Of a stretch of 10,729 nt of DNA, positions 1 through 6,305 are shown piece by piece (the first letter of the stretch is position 1; the number at the start of each line of letters is the position of its first letter). A program made the position numbers and the translations under genes. Source of the DNA: an uncultured Verrucomicrobiota bacterium. GTDB taxonomy: Bacteria > Verrucomicrobiota > Verrucomicrobiia > Limisphaerales > UBA1096. The stretch covers positions 1-10,729 of the forward strand of contig CAJXAU010000027.1 of assembly GCA_913050205.1 (NCBI GenBank), in the 5' to 3' direction. The notes beneath the pieces are model-generated. The model saw nothing but the letters and a program-made list of their open reading frames with translations. It was not told the origin of the DNA and did no database searches.

Positions 1-71
1 AGGTCGATCAACGGCGTGACGTTGAGGTCACTTAGCGTGACGAGCGAGTTGCGTTTTGAAAACCGGCGCAT
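1..71 (-). CDS. ExbD/TolR-type biopolymer transport protein, N-terminal fragment
   Basis: Only the first 23 codons are inside the window; the gene continues past the left edge. The peptide starts MRRFSKRNSLVTLSDLNVTP and ends LID. The motif LNVTPLID just before the single membrane helix is the hallmark of ExbD/TolR proteins. These pair with ExbB/TolQ to use the proton gradient to energise TonB-dependent transporters or the Tol system. The ATG at 71..69 lies 6 bases after the stop of the zinc-ribbon gene, and an ExbB/TolQ gene sits just upstream, so the three genes look like one operon. No clear Shine-Dalgarno is visible. The sequence cannot tell ExbD from TolR. Confidence 0.85.
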   Translation of the reverse strand, partial: MRRFSKRNSLVTLSDLNVTPLID

Positions 72-77
72 GACGAT

Positions 78-398
78 CTAGAGTTTACCCGAGGCCATTT
101 GAATGGCCTTGTACGCGATGAAGGAAACGATCACTAGTAGCGCAAATTGCCCCATGGTGATCTTGCGCGATCGGCGAAACATCTTTCGCTTCAGCTTCCG
201 GAGCGGACTTTTTTTCAACCGATGATTGCATTCCCCACAACGTGAGAGCACCCGCTGTACCTTGGCTCCGCATTGTTTGCATTTGACGAAAAGTTGAGAA
301 TTGCAGTACTCGCACTCCTTCAGGTCGCCCGGGTTCAAGTGGGCACACTTGGGGCAAAGCAACCCCTTCTCCCCTTGTACTGCGTTTTTTGACGGCAT
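78..398 (-). CDS. small double zinc-ribbon protein with C-terminal membrane helix
   Basis: This 106-residue protein lies between the ExbB/TolQ and ExbD/TolR genes, 5 bases after the first and 6 before the second, so co-expression is very likely. It has two CxxC pairs in a row: C15/C18 with C29/C32 (CPKC...CEYC) and C40/C43 with C54/C57 (CKQC...CGEC). Each set of four cysteines can form a zinc ribbon. A strongly basic stretch (about residues 62-79, many Lys/Arg) leads into one hydrophobic helix (about 83-100). By the positive-inside rule the zinc ribbons should face the cytoplasm, anchored by the C-terminus. I do not recognise a named family. A role in assembly or control of the proton channel is suggested only by position. 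The gene start is well fixed by the tight spacing. Confidence 0.75.
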   Translation of the reverse strand: MPSKNAVQGEKGLLCPKCAHLNPGDLKECEYCNSQLFVKCKQCGAKVQRVLSRCGECNHRLKKSPLRKLKRKMFRRSRKITMGQFALLVIVSFIAYKAIQMASGKL

Positions 399-403
399 AC
401 CGG

Positions 404-1135
404 CTATTCATCCCTAAGGAATTCGTTTTCCATGCGCGAGGCGAGTTCCTGTGCAAAGTTATCCAGTTCCACGGTAAACACACGCAGGGTGTGCACCAGC
501 CAGTTGTAGCCGACCATGGATGGGATGGCCACGAGCAGGCCGGCGACGGTCGTTGCCAACGCCGCTGCCACACCGGGTGCGACAGTTGTCAGGTTGGCGT
601 TGCCCTCCTGCGCAGCGGCGCTGAACACATCCATCACGCCCCAGACGGTTCCCAGCAACCCGATAAACGGCGCCCCGCTCACGGCGATGGCCAGCAGGAT
701 CAGGCCGCTCTCGAGTTTAAGCGATTCCTTGGCCACGTCGCTCTCAAGCGTGCGTTTGACGTGCTCCATCGTCTTCAGGGTGGCGTATTTTTTGGAATCC
801 AGCTCGCCCTCGTTGCCGCTGTATTTCAGGCGGCTCAACAAGTCCTTGCAGCCGTTGTCGTACAGATTGAAAAGGGGGCAGCCTTCGATGTGGATATTCC
901 GGTCATGGATTACCAGCACGCCGTCGTGCTGATGAAACTCGTAGACAAACTGCTCGTTGAGCTTGCGCGCCCGCCGGGTCTGGAACGTCTTTAGGGCCAT
1001 AACCGACCACACAAAAATGGACAACAGGCCAAGCAGGATGATGATCGACTTCCCGGGTGTGCCCGCTTGGTCCCACACATACGGGGTGGCGGATACCGCA
1101 GCGGTTTCCGCTCCGGCCTGTAGCAACATGATCAT
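404..1135 (-). CDS. MotA/TolQ/ExbB family proton channel protein
   Basis: This 243-residue inner-membrane protein has the three-helix layout of ExbB/TolQ: helix 1 at about residues 30-48, a long cytoplasmic loop (50-140), helix 2 at about 144-171 and helix 3 at about 186-210. The family signatures are clear: SGAPFIGLLGTVWGVMDVF (153-171) and PGVAAALATTVAGLLVAIPS (187-206). With the ExbD/TolR partner it forms the proton-driven motor that energises TonB or Tol. The start is ATG at 1135, with a second in-frame ATG at 1129. Neither has a good Shine-Dalgarno; an AAGGAG at 1169..1164 is 28 bases away, too far for normal use. ExbB and TolQ cannot be separated from sequence alone. Confidence 0.92.
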   Translation of the reverse strand: MIMLLQAGAETAAVSATPYVWDQAGTPGKSIIILLGLLSIFVWSVMALKTFQTRRARKLNEQFVYEFHQHDGVLVIHDRNIHIEGCPLFNLYDNGCKDLLSRLKYSGNEGELDSKKYATLKTMEHVKRTLESDVAKESLKLESGLILLAIAVSGAPFIGLLGTVWGVMDVFSAAAQEGNANLTTVAPGVAAALATTVAGLLVAIPSMVGYNWLVHTLRVFTVELDNFAQELASRMENEFLRDE

Positions 1136-1143
1136 TTTTAACT

Positions 1144-1162
1144 GGGTTCGTTGATCGAACCC
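1144..1162. repeat. inverted repeat in the exbB/tolQ-type gene 5' region
   Basis: A perfect inverted repeat, GGGTTCG-TTGAT-CGAACCC, lies 8 bases upstream of the first ATG of the ExbB/TolQ-type gene. It could be an mRNA hairpin near the translation start or an operator. There is no T-run, so it is not a terminator. Confidence 0.5.
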
Positions 1163-1186
1163 GCTCCTTGGGACCGATATTTTTAT

Positions 1187-1200
1187 CGCTTGGCCAAGCG
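1187..1200. repeat. dispersed palindrome CGCTTGGCCAAGCG, copy 1
   Basis: Exact 14-bp palindrome between the divergent ExbB/TolQ-type gene and polX. It is one of six exact copies in the window, all intergenic. Confidence 0.9.
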
Positions 1201-1278
1201 CGGGTCAAAGGCAAATCAGTCATTTTTGACTTAAATGTGGCTCTTAGCCGAATGTGTTTGAGGTGTTATGACAAAGCT

Positions 1279-1303
1279 CCAAGCGGTTCCGCTTGGCCAA
1301 GCG
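1279..1303. repeat. compound dispersed palindrome, copy 2 (three arms)
   Basis: CGCTTGGCCAAGCG at 1290-1303 overlaps a second inverted repeat, CCAAGCGG-TT-CCGCTTGG, at 1279-1296. Three arms therefore alternate in orientation, so the middle arm can pair either way. It lies 25 bases before the polX start. Confidence 0.9.
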
Positions 1304-1328
1304 CCGGCGTCGGTGATTTAATCGGCCG

Positions 1329-3080
1329 ATGCAAAAGGACGAGATTGCGGACATTCTAAAGGAGATTGGGGTGTTCCTTGAGTTAAAGGGAGAGAACCCT
1401 TTTAAGACTCGCGCCTACCAAAACGGCGCCCGGACATTGGAGGGATTGGCTGAGCCGCTGGAGGTGCTGATCGAGGAAGAGCGTCTGAGCAAGGTCAAGG
1501 GTATCGGGAGTGCGTTGGCCGAAAAAATCACCGAGTTGTCCACCATCGGAAAGCTGGCGTATTACGACGATCTCAAGGCCTCCATCCCGGAGGGGCTGAT
1601 CGCGATGCTGAACATTCCCGGGCTTGGTCCGAAGAAGGTCAAGGCCGTCCATGAAAAACTGGGCATTGATACAGTCGAGGCACTCGAGGAGGCCTGCAAG
1701 GCAAACCGTCTCGCGGAGTTGCCCGGTTTTGGAAAAAAAACAGAAACGAAAATTCTTGAAGGGATTGAGTTTCGGCGCAACTACGCGTCGCACCACCACA
1801 TCAGTGCTGCACTTACATTAGCTGACCCGATTTTGGATCAACTCCGCGCCCACCCCGATGTCATCCGCTGCAGCACTGCCGGGAGCCTTCGCCGTCACAA
1901 AGAGATCATTCGCGATATCGATTTTCTTGTGTCATCGAAAACCCCCGAGTCGATCATCGATTTTTTCACCAGCCAACCCGGCATCATTTCCATCTCCGCA
2001 AAGGGAGACACAAAGGCGAGCGTGATTCTCGAAGGCGGAATCCAGGGCGACCTTCGCGTGGTGAGTGATAGAGAGTATCCATTCGCGCAGGCGTACTTCA
2101 CCGGCAGCAAAGAGCACAACATTGTCATGCGTCAGCGGGCAATCGCCCGCGGCCTGCGGCTCAACGAATATGGCCTGTTCAAGAGCAAGGAGGAAACGCG
2201 CGATCCCAAACTGCGTGTCGCCTGCAACACGGAGGAGGATATTTTTGCAGCGCTCGATCTTGCCTACATCCCACCCGAGTTACGCGAAGACAAGGGGGAA
2301 TTCGAGGCAGGGGAAGCCAACGCGATCCCGAGGCTCATCGAGTGGACCAACCTGAAGGGTTCACTGCACAACCATTCCAACTGGAGTGATGGTGCCGAGA
2401 CACTCGAGGAGATCGCCACGCACATGAGCGAATTGGGATGCGAATACTGGGCAATTACCGACCACTCACGTTCGTCCTTTCAGGCCAACGGACTCGACGA
2501 GGCACGCCTTCGTAAACAAATCACCGAGGTTGCCGAGGTGAACAAAAAGCTGGAGGCGGAAGGCGACTCGTTTCGTCTGCTCACCGGCACCGAGGTGGAC
2601 ATTCTCAAGGAGCGTCTGGATTTTGACGACGACTTGCTGTGCCAACTCGATGTGGTCGTGGCCAGTCTGCATGTTGCCGGGAGCAATGAGGCCGACAACA
2701 CCAAGCGACTAATCGCTGCCACCGAGAATCCTAATGTGCACATGCTCGGCCATCTCACTGGACGACTGTTGCTCCGGCGCGACGCCTATCCGATCAATCA
2801 GGAAGCCGTCATCGACGCCTGCGCCGAGACCGGTACCTGGCTTGAATTGAACGCCAACCCGTACCGGTTCGATCTAGATTGGCGGATGTGGCAACAGGCC
2901 ACGGCCAAAGGCATCAAATGCGTTATCAACACCGACGCCCATCGCAACGAGCACGCCGGCTTCCTGCGCTTGGGTACCGGCATTGCCCGCAAAGGATGGC
3001 TCACTGCAAAGGACGTCATCAACACCCTTCCCTTGGCCAAGCTCCGCAAAGAATTGGAGAAAAAGCGCGGCAAAAAATAG
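1329..3080 (+). CDS. polX: DNA polymerase/3'-5' exonuclease PolX
   Basis: This 583-residue protein has the full bacterial PolX layout. The N-terminal part (about 1-150) has helix-hairpin-helix motifs (VKGIGSALAEKI at 56-67, IPGLGPKKVKAV at 96-107, LPGFGKKTETKI at 131-142). The X-family nucleotidyltransferase core has GSLRR (185-189) with D196 and D198, and a third acidic residue D241 in GDLRVV. A C-terminal PHP domain follows. Its metal ligands all look present: HNH at 347-349, D354, H379, E422, H448, H471 and D536/H538. The family fills short gaps in DNA and removes 3' ends, mainly in base-excision repair. Length is normal (about 570-585). The start ATG precedes the conserved N-terminal helix; no Shine-Dalgarno is visible. 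The gene is monocistronic and faces the next gene tail to tail. Confidence 0.96.
   Translation: MQKDEIADILKEIGVFLELKGENPFKTRAYQNGARTLEGLAEPLEVLIEEERLSKVKGIGSALAEKITELSTIGKLAYYDDLKASIPEGLIAMLNIPGLGPKKVKAVHEKLGIDTVEALEEACKANRLAELPGFGKKTETKILEGIEFRRNYASHHHISAALTLADPILDQLRAHPDVIRCSTAGSLRRHKEIIRDIDFLVSSKTPESIIDFFTSQPGIISISAKGDTKASVILEGGIQGDLRVVSDREYPFAQAYFTGSKEHNIVMRQRAIARGLRLNEYGLFKSKEETRDPKLRVACNTEEDIFAALDLAYIPPELREDKGEFEAGEANAIPRLIEWTNLKGSLHNHSNWSDGAETLEEIATHMSELGCEYWAITDHSRSSFQANGLDEARLRKQITEVAEVNKKLEAEGDSFRLLTGTEVDILKERLDFDDDLLCQLDVVVASLHVAGSNEADNTKRLIAATENPNVHMLGHLTGRLLLRRDAYPINQEAVIDACAETGTWLELNANPYRFDLDWRMWQQATAKGIKCVINTDAHRNEHAGFLRLGTGIARKGWLTAKDVINTLPLAKLRKELEKKRGKK
3032..3041. repeat. 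partial copy of the dispersed palindrome inside polX
   Basis: CTTGGCCAAG, the inner 10 bp of the dispersed palindrome, lies in the last 50 bases of polX and encodes part of LAKL. A full copy follows 40 bases later. Leu-Ala-Lys can give this string by chance, so the link is uncertain. Confidence 0.4.
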
Positions 3081-3094
3081 CGCTTGGCCAAGCG
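3081..3094. repeat. dispersed palindrome CGCTTGGCCAAGCG, copy 3, at a convergent junction
   Basis: An exact copy fills 14 of the 16 bases between the polX stop codon (3078-3080) and the stop codon of the convergent LamG-like gene (3097-3099). It could form a hairpin in both transcripts, but neither strand has a T-run, so it is not a standard intrinsic terminator. Confidence 0.92.
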
Positions 3095-3096
3095 TG

Positions 3097-4173
3097 TTAT
3101 TTAAACAGGTCCTTGACGTCGCGCATGCGGGACTCGATGTGTTTCACAATCGGCATGGTGCGGACGATGGATGCTTTTTTAGTCTGCCCCCGGAAACGGC
3201 GCATTTTGACTTTCAACGCAGCGACAGGTTCTCCGTTTCGGTCTCGAACCGGGGCGGTGACGGTCACGGTTTTGTTCTCCTTCGCGTATCCGAATTGGGT
3301 GGTCTTGATCACACCCTCCGTGACTTCGCTTGCCTTTTCGCCAAGCTGTTCGGGGGCCAGACTACCGACTGCCCTGAGGGGTTCACTCTCATCAGCTCTT
3401 GCAAAAATCTGTACATTCTCGACACGTTCCCACTTGGTTTTGATCGAGTCGATCAGACGTTGGGCGAGAATGATCTGCGGTTTGTAGGTGATCTTTGGCC
3501 GGGCAAAGCTGGCCGTCGTGTCCCCGAAGGTTATGAAGCCCACTTTTCCTTTAGATTGTTCACTATCAGAAAAGGATCCTGCGTTGATGTTGGCCCCGTT
3601 GTGAGTGCAGGTAAACTGGTTCGATTTATATACGACTCTTAGTGTGTGCCACTCGTTTTTGCTGATGCTCACTTCTTTGAGGGTATTCCATGTGCTCACC
3701 TGTTTCCCTTCATCCACTTTGATTAACATGACCTTTTTTTCGATGGCGTCGATCATCAGTGCGTGAAAGTTCTCCGAGTCCTTCGCTCGAAACACGATCC
3801 CGGCCAGTTGCTTGAACGCCCCACCGTCAATCCGAACGCGCACCGTGAAATCGAGGTCTCTGAATTCTTCTCCCTCAAACAAACAAATCGGGGAGCCGCC
3901 CCGCGAAAAGCTGCTGGATGTCTGTTTCAAAGCGAAGTGGTTGGAGAGGTTACTGTTGCCGGAGTTTTCTTTGGCAAGTGAAGACGGAGTCTTGGTTTCC
4001 GTGATTTGCCACTTGGCCGGATTCTGCGGATCGTCCCTGCCGAGAAACCCAGCAGAAAAATCCTTTGGCAGATTGCCAACCTTGGTTTGGCTGAAGTCTA
4101 ACTTTAGCTCCTCTGCAGCCAGGCCAAGCGGCCAAGTTGTTGTAATCAGGATTGCGAGAACCAAGCGGATCAT
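3097..4173 (-). CDS. exported LamG/DUF1080-like protein with Cache-like C-terminal region
   Basis: This 358-residue protein has a clear Sec signal peptide (hydrophobic residues 4-19, likely cleaved near A19-A20). Residues about 23-232 resemble the concanavalin-like LamG/DUF1080 sandwich: a disorder-rich start (GFLGRDDPQNPAKWQI), then FRDLDFTVRVRI, AGIVFRAKDSENFHAL, VSISKNEWHTLRVVYKSN, GKVGFITFGDTTASFARP. Such domains often bind or cleave sugars in the periplasm or outside the cell; I see no catalytic residues I can name. The C-terminal part (about 233-330) has an ADES...AVGSLAPEQLGEKAS stretch and VTAPVRDRNGEPVAALKVKM, which resembles a single-Cache sensory fold. That assignment is tentative. 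No membrane anchor follows, so it should be periplasmic or secreted. It has no obvious functional link to its neighbours, and the ilvB terminator upstream suggests its own transcript. Confidence 0.75.
   Translation of the reverse strand: MIRLVLAILITTTWPLGLAAEELKLDFSQTKVGNLPKDFSAGFLGRDDPQNPAKWQITETKTPSSLAKENSGNSNLSNHFALKQTSSSFSRGGSPICLFEGEEFRDLDFTVRVRIDGGAFKQLAGIVFRAKDSENFHALMIDAIEKKVMLIKVDEGKQVSTWNTLKEVSISKNEWHTLRVVYKSNQFTCTHNGANINAGSFSDSEQSKGKVGFITFGDTTASFARPKITYKPQIILAQRLIDSIKTKWERVENVQIFARADESEPLRAVGSLAPEQLGEKASEVTEGVIKTTQFGYAKENKTVTVTAPVRDRNGEPVAALKVKMRRFRGQTKKASIVRTMPIVKHIESRMRDVKDLFK
4122..4138. repeat. two direct half-sites of the dispersed palindrome
   Basis: GGCCAAGCG is followed at once by GCCAAGTT inside the signal-peptide codons of the LamG-like gene. 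These are half-sites in direct orientation, not a palindrome. They may be degenerate copies or chance. Confidence 0.35.
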
Positions 4174-4236
4174 GACGCACGAAGGCTACCAAAAGAAAAA
4201 CGGGCCGCAAGAGCGACCCGCTAAAAATCCGCTTGG
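4161..4236. repeat. long-range inverted repeat flanking the ilvB terminator
   Basis: CCAAGCGGAT at 4161-4170 and ATCCGCTTGG at 4227-4236 are perfect 10-bp inverted arms. Between them lie the ilvB terminator hairpin and the start codon of the LamG-like gene. The right arm is part of dispersed-palindrome copy 4; the left arm lies in the first codons of the LamG-like gene (Ile-Arg-Leu). Confidence 0.55.
4191..4220 (-). terminator. intrinsic terminator of ilvB
   Basis: Read on the minus strand, CGGGTCGC-TCTT-GCGGCCCG (4220..4201) forms an 8-bp stem with one G-U pair and a 4-base loop. It is followed directly by TTTTTCTTTT (4200..4191). It lies 29 bases after the ilvB stop and before the LamG-like gene, so it should end the ilvB transcript. 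Confidence 0.85.
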
Positions 4237-4250
4237 CCAAGCGCTTGGCC
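4230..4250. repeat. compound dispersed palindrome, copy 4, abutting the ilvB stop
   Basis: CGCTTGGCCAAGCG (4230-4243) is extended by CGCTTGGCC (4242-4250), giving a nested 16-bp palindrome at 4235-4250. The last base is also the last base of the ilvB stop codon. The same 21-bp unit recurs exactly at 6325-6345, downstream of recA. Confidence 0.92.
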
Positions 4251-6118
4251 TACTCCTTCCAGATCATGTCTGCGACGGTATGGCCGGCCGGAATGAATGG
4301 CAGCACGTGTTCGGTGTACGGCACGACGATATCCAGCACGTAGGCCTCGTCCGAGTCGAGCATCCGCTGCAAGGCTGGCTTGAGGTCGCGCTTGTACATC
4401 ACGCGCTCGACCGGCAGGCCGAAGCCCTTAATCATTTCAACATAGTCCGGGTAGATTTGCTTCATGTCGTCCGGGTTGCCGAGGTAGGTGTGGCCGCGGT
4501 TGCTGTCGTAAAAACGATCCTCCCACTGCACCACCATGCCGAGGTGCTGGTTGTTGAGAATGATTGCCTTGGCGGCGATTTTTTCAATCTTGGCCGTAGC
4601 CAGCTCCTGCACATTCATCAGGAAAGAGCCATCGCCATCGATGTCGATAACCTGTTTGTCAGGACGGGCGACCTTGGCGCCAAGCGCGGCGGGATAACCA
4701 AATCCCATTGCGCCCAGACCGGAGCTGGTGAGCACCTGCCGCGGGTTGTCAGACAGGAAATATTGACAGCTCCACATCTGGTGCTGCCCGACACCGGTAG
4801 TCAAAATCGCGTCACCCTCGGTCTGCTTGTATAACTCGTCGATCACCATCTGCGGCAGGATGACTTCGCTCTCGGAACCAGCGAGGTGATCCTTCATGTG
4901 TTGTGACTGCATGACTTCCTCGGTCACACGGTAGCCGAACGGGGCTTTGGTTTTCCACGCGGCAACCTGCTTTTTCCAATTGGCAAAGTCATTTTGCAGA
5001 GGCCGATCGGTGACCATTTCCGCGAGACGCTCCAGCGCGTACTTCACGTCGCTCACCACCGGCAGGGCGACCTTGCGGTTTTTGTTGATCTCGGACGGGT
5101 CGATGTCGATATGGACGATGGTTCCATGTTCGCAGAATTTTTCGACCTTACCGGTTACGCGATCGTCGAACCGCACGCCGAGCGCCAGTAGCAGGTCAGC
5201 ACCATCTGCAATCTTGACTGGGTTACCCTCCTCGTCCTTTTCAAATTCACCGCTCACTGCCCAGTTGGAGTAGGCCGAACCGTGCATGCCGAGCCAGCGC
5301 AGTGACAACTCGTGTGTCTCGGGAAACGCGCCCAGCCCCATGATCGTCGAAGTCACCGGGATGCCGGTGGCATCGACCAGTTTGCGCAGCGCCTCGCTCG
5401 CGTCTGCGCTGATGATGCCGCCACCAACATAGAGCACCGGGCGTTCGCTTTTTTCGATCAACCCAATGATCTCGTTCAACTCAAGATCGCTTGCCTTCTT
5501 GCTGTCGGGGTCAAACCCCTCGATGTCGACTTCGTCCGGGAAGAAAACCTGAGCGCGGGTCTGTTGGATATTCTTGGGCACATCGACGACCACCGGGCCG
5601 GGCCGGCCGCTGGTGGCGATCTTGAATGCCTGTTTCACCACCGCCGGTATCTCGTTAATGTCGGTGACGAGGAAACTGTGTTTCACCACCGGCAGGGTCA
5701 TCCCATAAAAATCAGTCTCCTGAAAACCGCCCTTGCCGATCATCGCCTGTGGCACCTGGCCGGTGATCGATACCAGCGGGATGGAGTCCATGTACGCGTC
5801 GGCGATACCGGTCACGAGGTTGGTGGCACCGGGACCGCTGGTGGCCATGCAGACGCCGGCCTTGCCGGTGGCACGGGCGTAGCCCTCTGCAGCAAACACA
5901 CCGCCCTGTTCGTGCCGGGGCAGGATGGTGCGAATCTGGTCCGAGCGTGTCAGCGCCTGGTGAAATTCCATGCTCGCTCCGCCCGGATAGGCGAAGATGG
6001 TGTCCACGCCTTCGCGTTCAAGGGCACGCACCAGAATTTCGCAGCCCAGCATGCTGGGGCTGAGTTCGCCCTTGGTTTCCGTGTGCGGATTCGTTTGTTT
6101 TTCTGTTATTTCGCTCAT
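4250..6118 (-). CDS. ilvB: acetolactate synthase, large (catalytic) subunit
   Basis: This 622-residue thiamine-diphosphate enzyme makes 2-acetolactate or 2-aceto-2-hydroxybutyrate, the first shared step of Val, Leu and Ile synthesis. The three ThDP-enzyme domains are complete. AYPGGASMEF (43-52) and the catalytic glutamate E70 (RHEQGGVFAAEGYARA) are in the N-terminal domain; ALGVRFDDRVTG is in the central domain. GDGSFLMN (495-502) through LNN (521-523) forms the ThDP/Mg motif in the C-terminal domain. Between AYSNWAV and ADLLLALG there are about a dozen extra residues (about 289-305) compared with the usual family pattern as I recall it. I chose ATG 6118: the longer frame opens with GTG at 6148, which lies inside the attenuator stem. 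No regulatory-subunit gene (ilvN/ilvH) is adjacent. Expression is probably controlled by the upstream leader. Confidence 0.96.
   Translation of the reverse strand: MSEITEKQTNPHTETKGELSPSMLGCEILVRALEREGVDTIFAYPGGASMEFHQALTRSDQIRTILPRHEQGGVFAAEGYARATGKAGVCMATSGPGATNLVTGIADAYMDSIPLVSITGQVPQAMIGKGGFQETDFYGMTLPVVKHSFLVTDINEIPAVVKQAFKIATSGRPGPVVVDVPKNIQQTRAQVFFPDEVDIEGFDPDSKKASDLELNEIIGLIEKSERPVLYVGGGIISADASEALRKLVDATGIPVTSTIMGLGAFPETHELSLRWLGMHGSAYSNWAVSGEFEKDEEGNPVKIADGADLLLALGVRFDDRVTGKVEKFCEHGTIVHIDIDPSEINKNRKVALPVVSDVKYALERLAEMVTDRPLQNDFANWKKQVAAWKTKAPFGYRVTEEVMQSQHMKDHLAGSESEVILPQMVIDELYKQTEGDAILTTGVGQHQMWSCQYFLSDNPRQVLTSSGLGAMGFGYPAALGAKVARPDKQVIDIDGDGSFLMNVQELATAKIEKIAAKAIILNNQHLGMVVQWEDRFYDSNRGHTYLGNPDDMKQIYPDYVEMIKGFGLPVERVMYKRDLKPALQRMLDSDEAYVLDIVVPYTEHVLPFIPAGHTVADMIWKE
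4673..4684. repeat. palindrome CTTGGCGCCAAG inside ilvB
   Basis: This perfect 12-bp palindrome resembles the dispersed element but has GCGC in place of GC at its centre. It encodes LGAK in a conserved part of ilvB, so it is probably chance. Confidence 0.3.
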
Positions 6119-6134
6119 CTTGGCTGTGGATTGC

Positions 6135-6166
6135 AAAAAAAAACCCACGACCGGTTTGGTCGTGGG
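6135..6166 (-). terminator. attenuator terminator in the ilvB leader
   Basis: On the minus strand CCCACGACC (6166..6158), a 5-base loop (AAACC) and GGTCGTGGG (6152..6144) form a perfect 9-bp stem. It is followed directly by nine U residues (6143..6135). It lies between the Val-rich leader peptide and the ilvB start, 16 bases before the ATG. A strong terminator inside the 5' leader of the gene it precedes is the mark of attenuation. The plus strand also has CTTTTT after the stem, but no plus-strand gene ends nearby. Confidence 0.9.
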
Positions 6167-6230
6167 CTTTTTGGAAATTCGGTCTTATTCGCAACAAGCC
6201 CCCGACCGGTCGGGTACCACCACGACCAGT
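6158..6230 (-). promoter_or_regulatory. competing leader RNA segments (protector and antiterminator)
   Basis: On the minus strand, GGTCGGGGGCTT (6207..6196) can pair with AAGCCCACGACC (6169..6158) at 11 of 12 positions. This uses the 5' arm of the terminator and so blocks it; it is the antiterminator. Upstream, ACTGGTCG (6230..6223, Leu13-Val14 codons) can pair with CGACCGGT (6212..6205), and CCCGA-CCGG-TCGGG (6214..6201) can fold on itself. Both compete with the antiterminator strand. This is the classic 1:2, 2:3, 3:4 layout. A ribosome held at Val codons would favour 2:3; a ribosome reaching the stop codon (6187..6185) would cover segment 2 and allow 3:4. Confidence 0.75.
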
Positions 6231-6265
6231 TCTACAAGTACTTCGGTTACGTCGCTCATTGCCAT
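6185..6265 (-). CDS. ilvB leader peptide, Val/Leu-rich (26 residues)
   Basis: The frame reads MAMSDVTEVLVELVVVVP, then DRSGACCE and a TAA stop. Seven of 26 codons are valine, four of them in a row (residues 14-17), and two are leucine; there is no isoleucine. This resembles the E. coli ilvB leader peptide in design: Val and Leu codons placed just before an attenuator. The peptide would act as a sensor of charged Val/Leu tRNA, not as a functional protein. The start is ATG 6265, with a second in-frame ATG at 6259; neither has a clear Shine-Dalgarno. The Val run overlaps the first RNA pairing segment and the stop codon lies between segments 2 and 3, as attenuation requires. Confidence 0.8.
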   Translation of the reverse strand: MAMSDVTEVLVELVVVVPDRSGACCE

Positions 6266-6276
6266 AAACGGGCGGA

Positions 6277-6305
6277 TTCGTAGCGTGCCATCGCGAAGGC
6301 GTCAA
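6277..6305 (-). promoter_or_regulatory. possible ilvB leader promoter
   Basis: On the minus strand TTGACG (6305..6300), a 17-base spacer and TACGAA (6282..6277) fit a sigma-70 pattern with a good -35 and a weak -10. Transcription would start close to 6270, leaving the leader peptide almost without a 5' UTR. Confidence 0.35.

Noticed and set aside
1226..1254. polX promoter from TTGACT at 1226-1231
   Set aside because: The -35 is good but no acceptable -10 is found at 16-18 bases (CGAATG at 17).
3081..3094. Standard bidirectional terminator between polX and the LamG-like gene
   Set aside because: The palindrome has no T-run on either strand; it is better treated as a copy of the dispersed repeat.
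6119..6148. GTG start at 6148 giving a longer IlvB with MGFFLQSTAK at its N-terminus
   Set aside because: The codon lies inside the attenuator stem and the extra residues are encoded by the U-tract; ATG 6118 is a natural start.
6134..6172. Terminator for a plus-strand transcript at the ilvB leader hairpin
   Set aside because: CTTTTT follows on the plus strand, but no plus-strand gene lies upstream; the minus-strand attenuator explains the structure.
6256..6291. Eleven-codon frame MARYESARLWQ on the minus strand overlapping the leader peptide start
   Set aside because: It has no Shine-Dalgarno, no enriched amino acid, and would start upstream of the predicted transcript start. It cannot be excluded if the promoter is further upstream.
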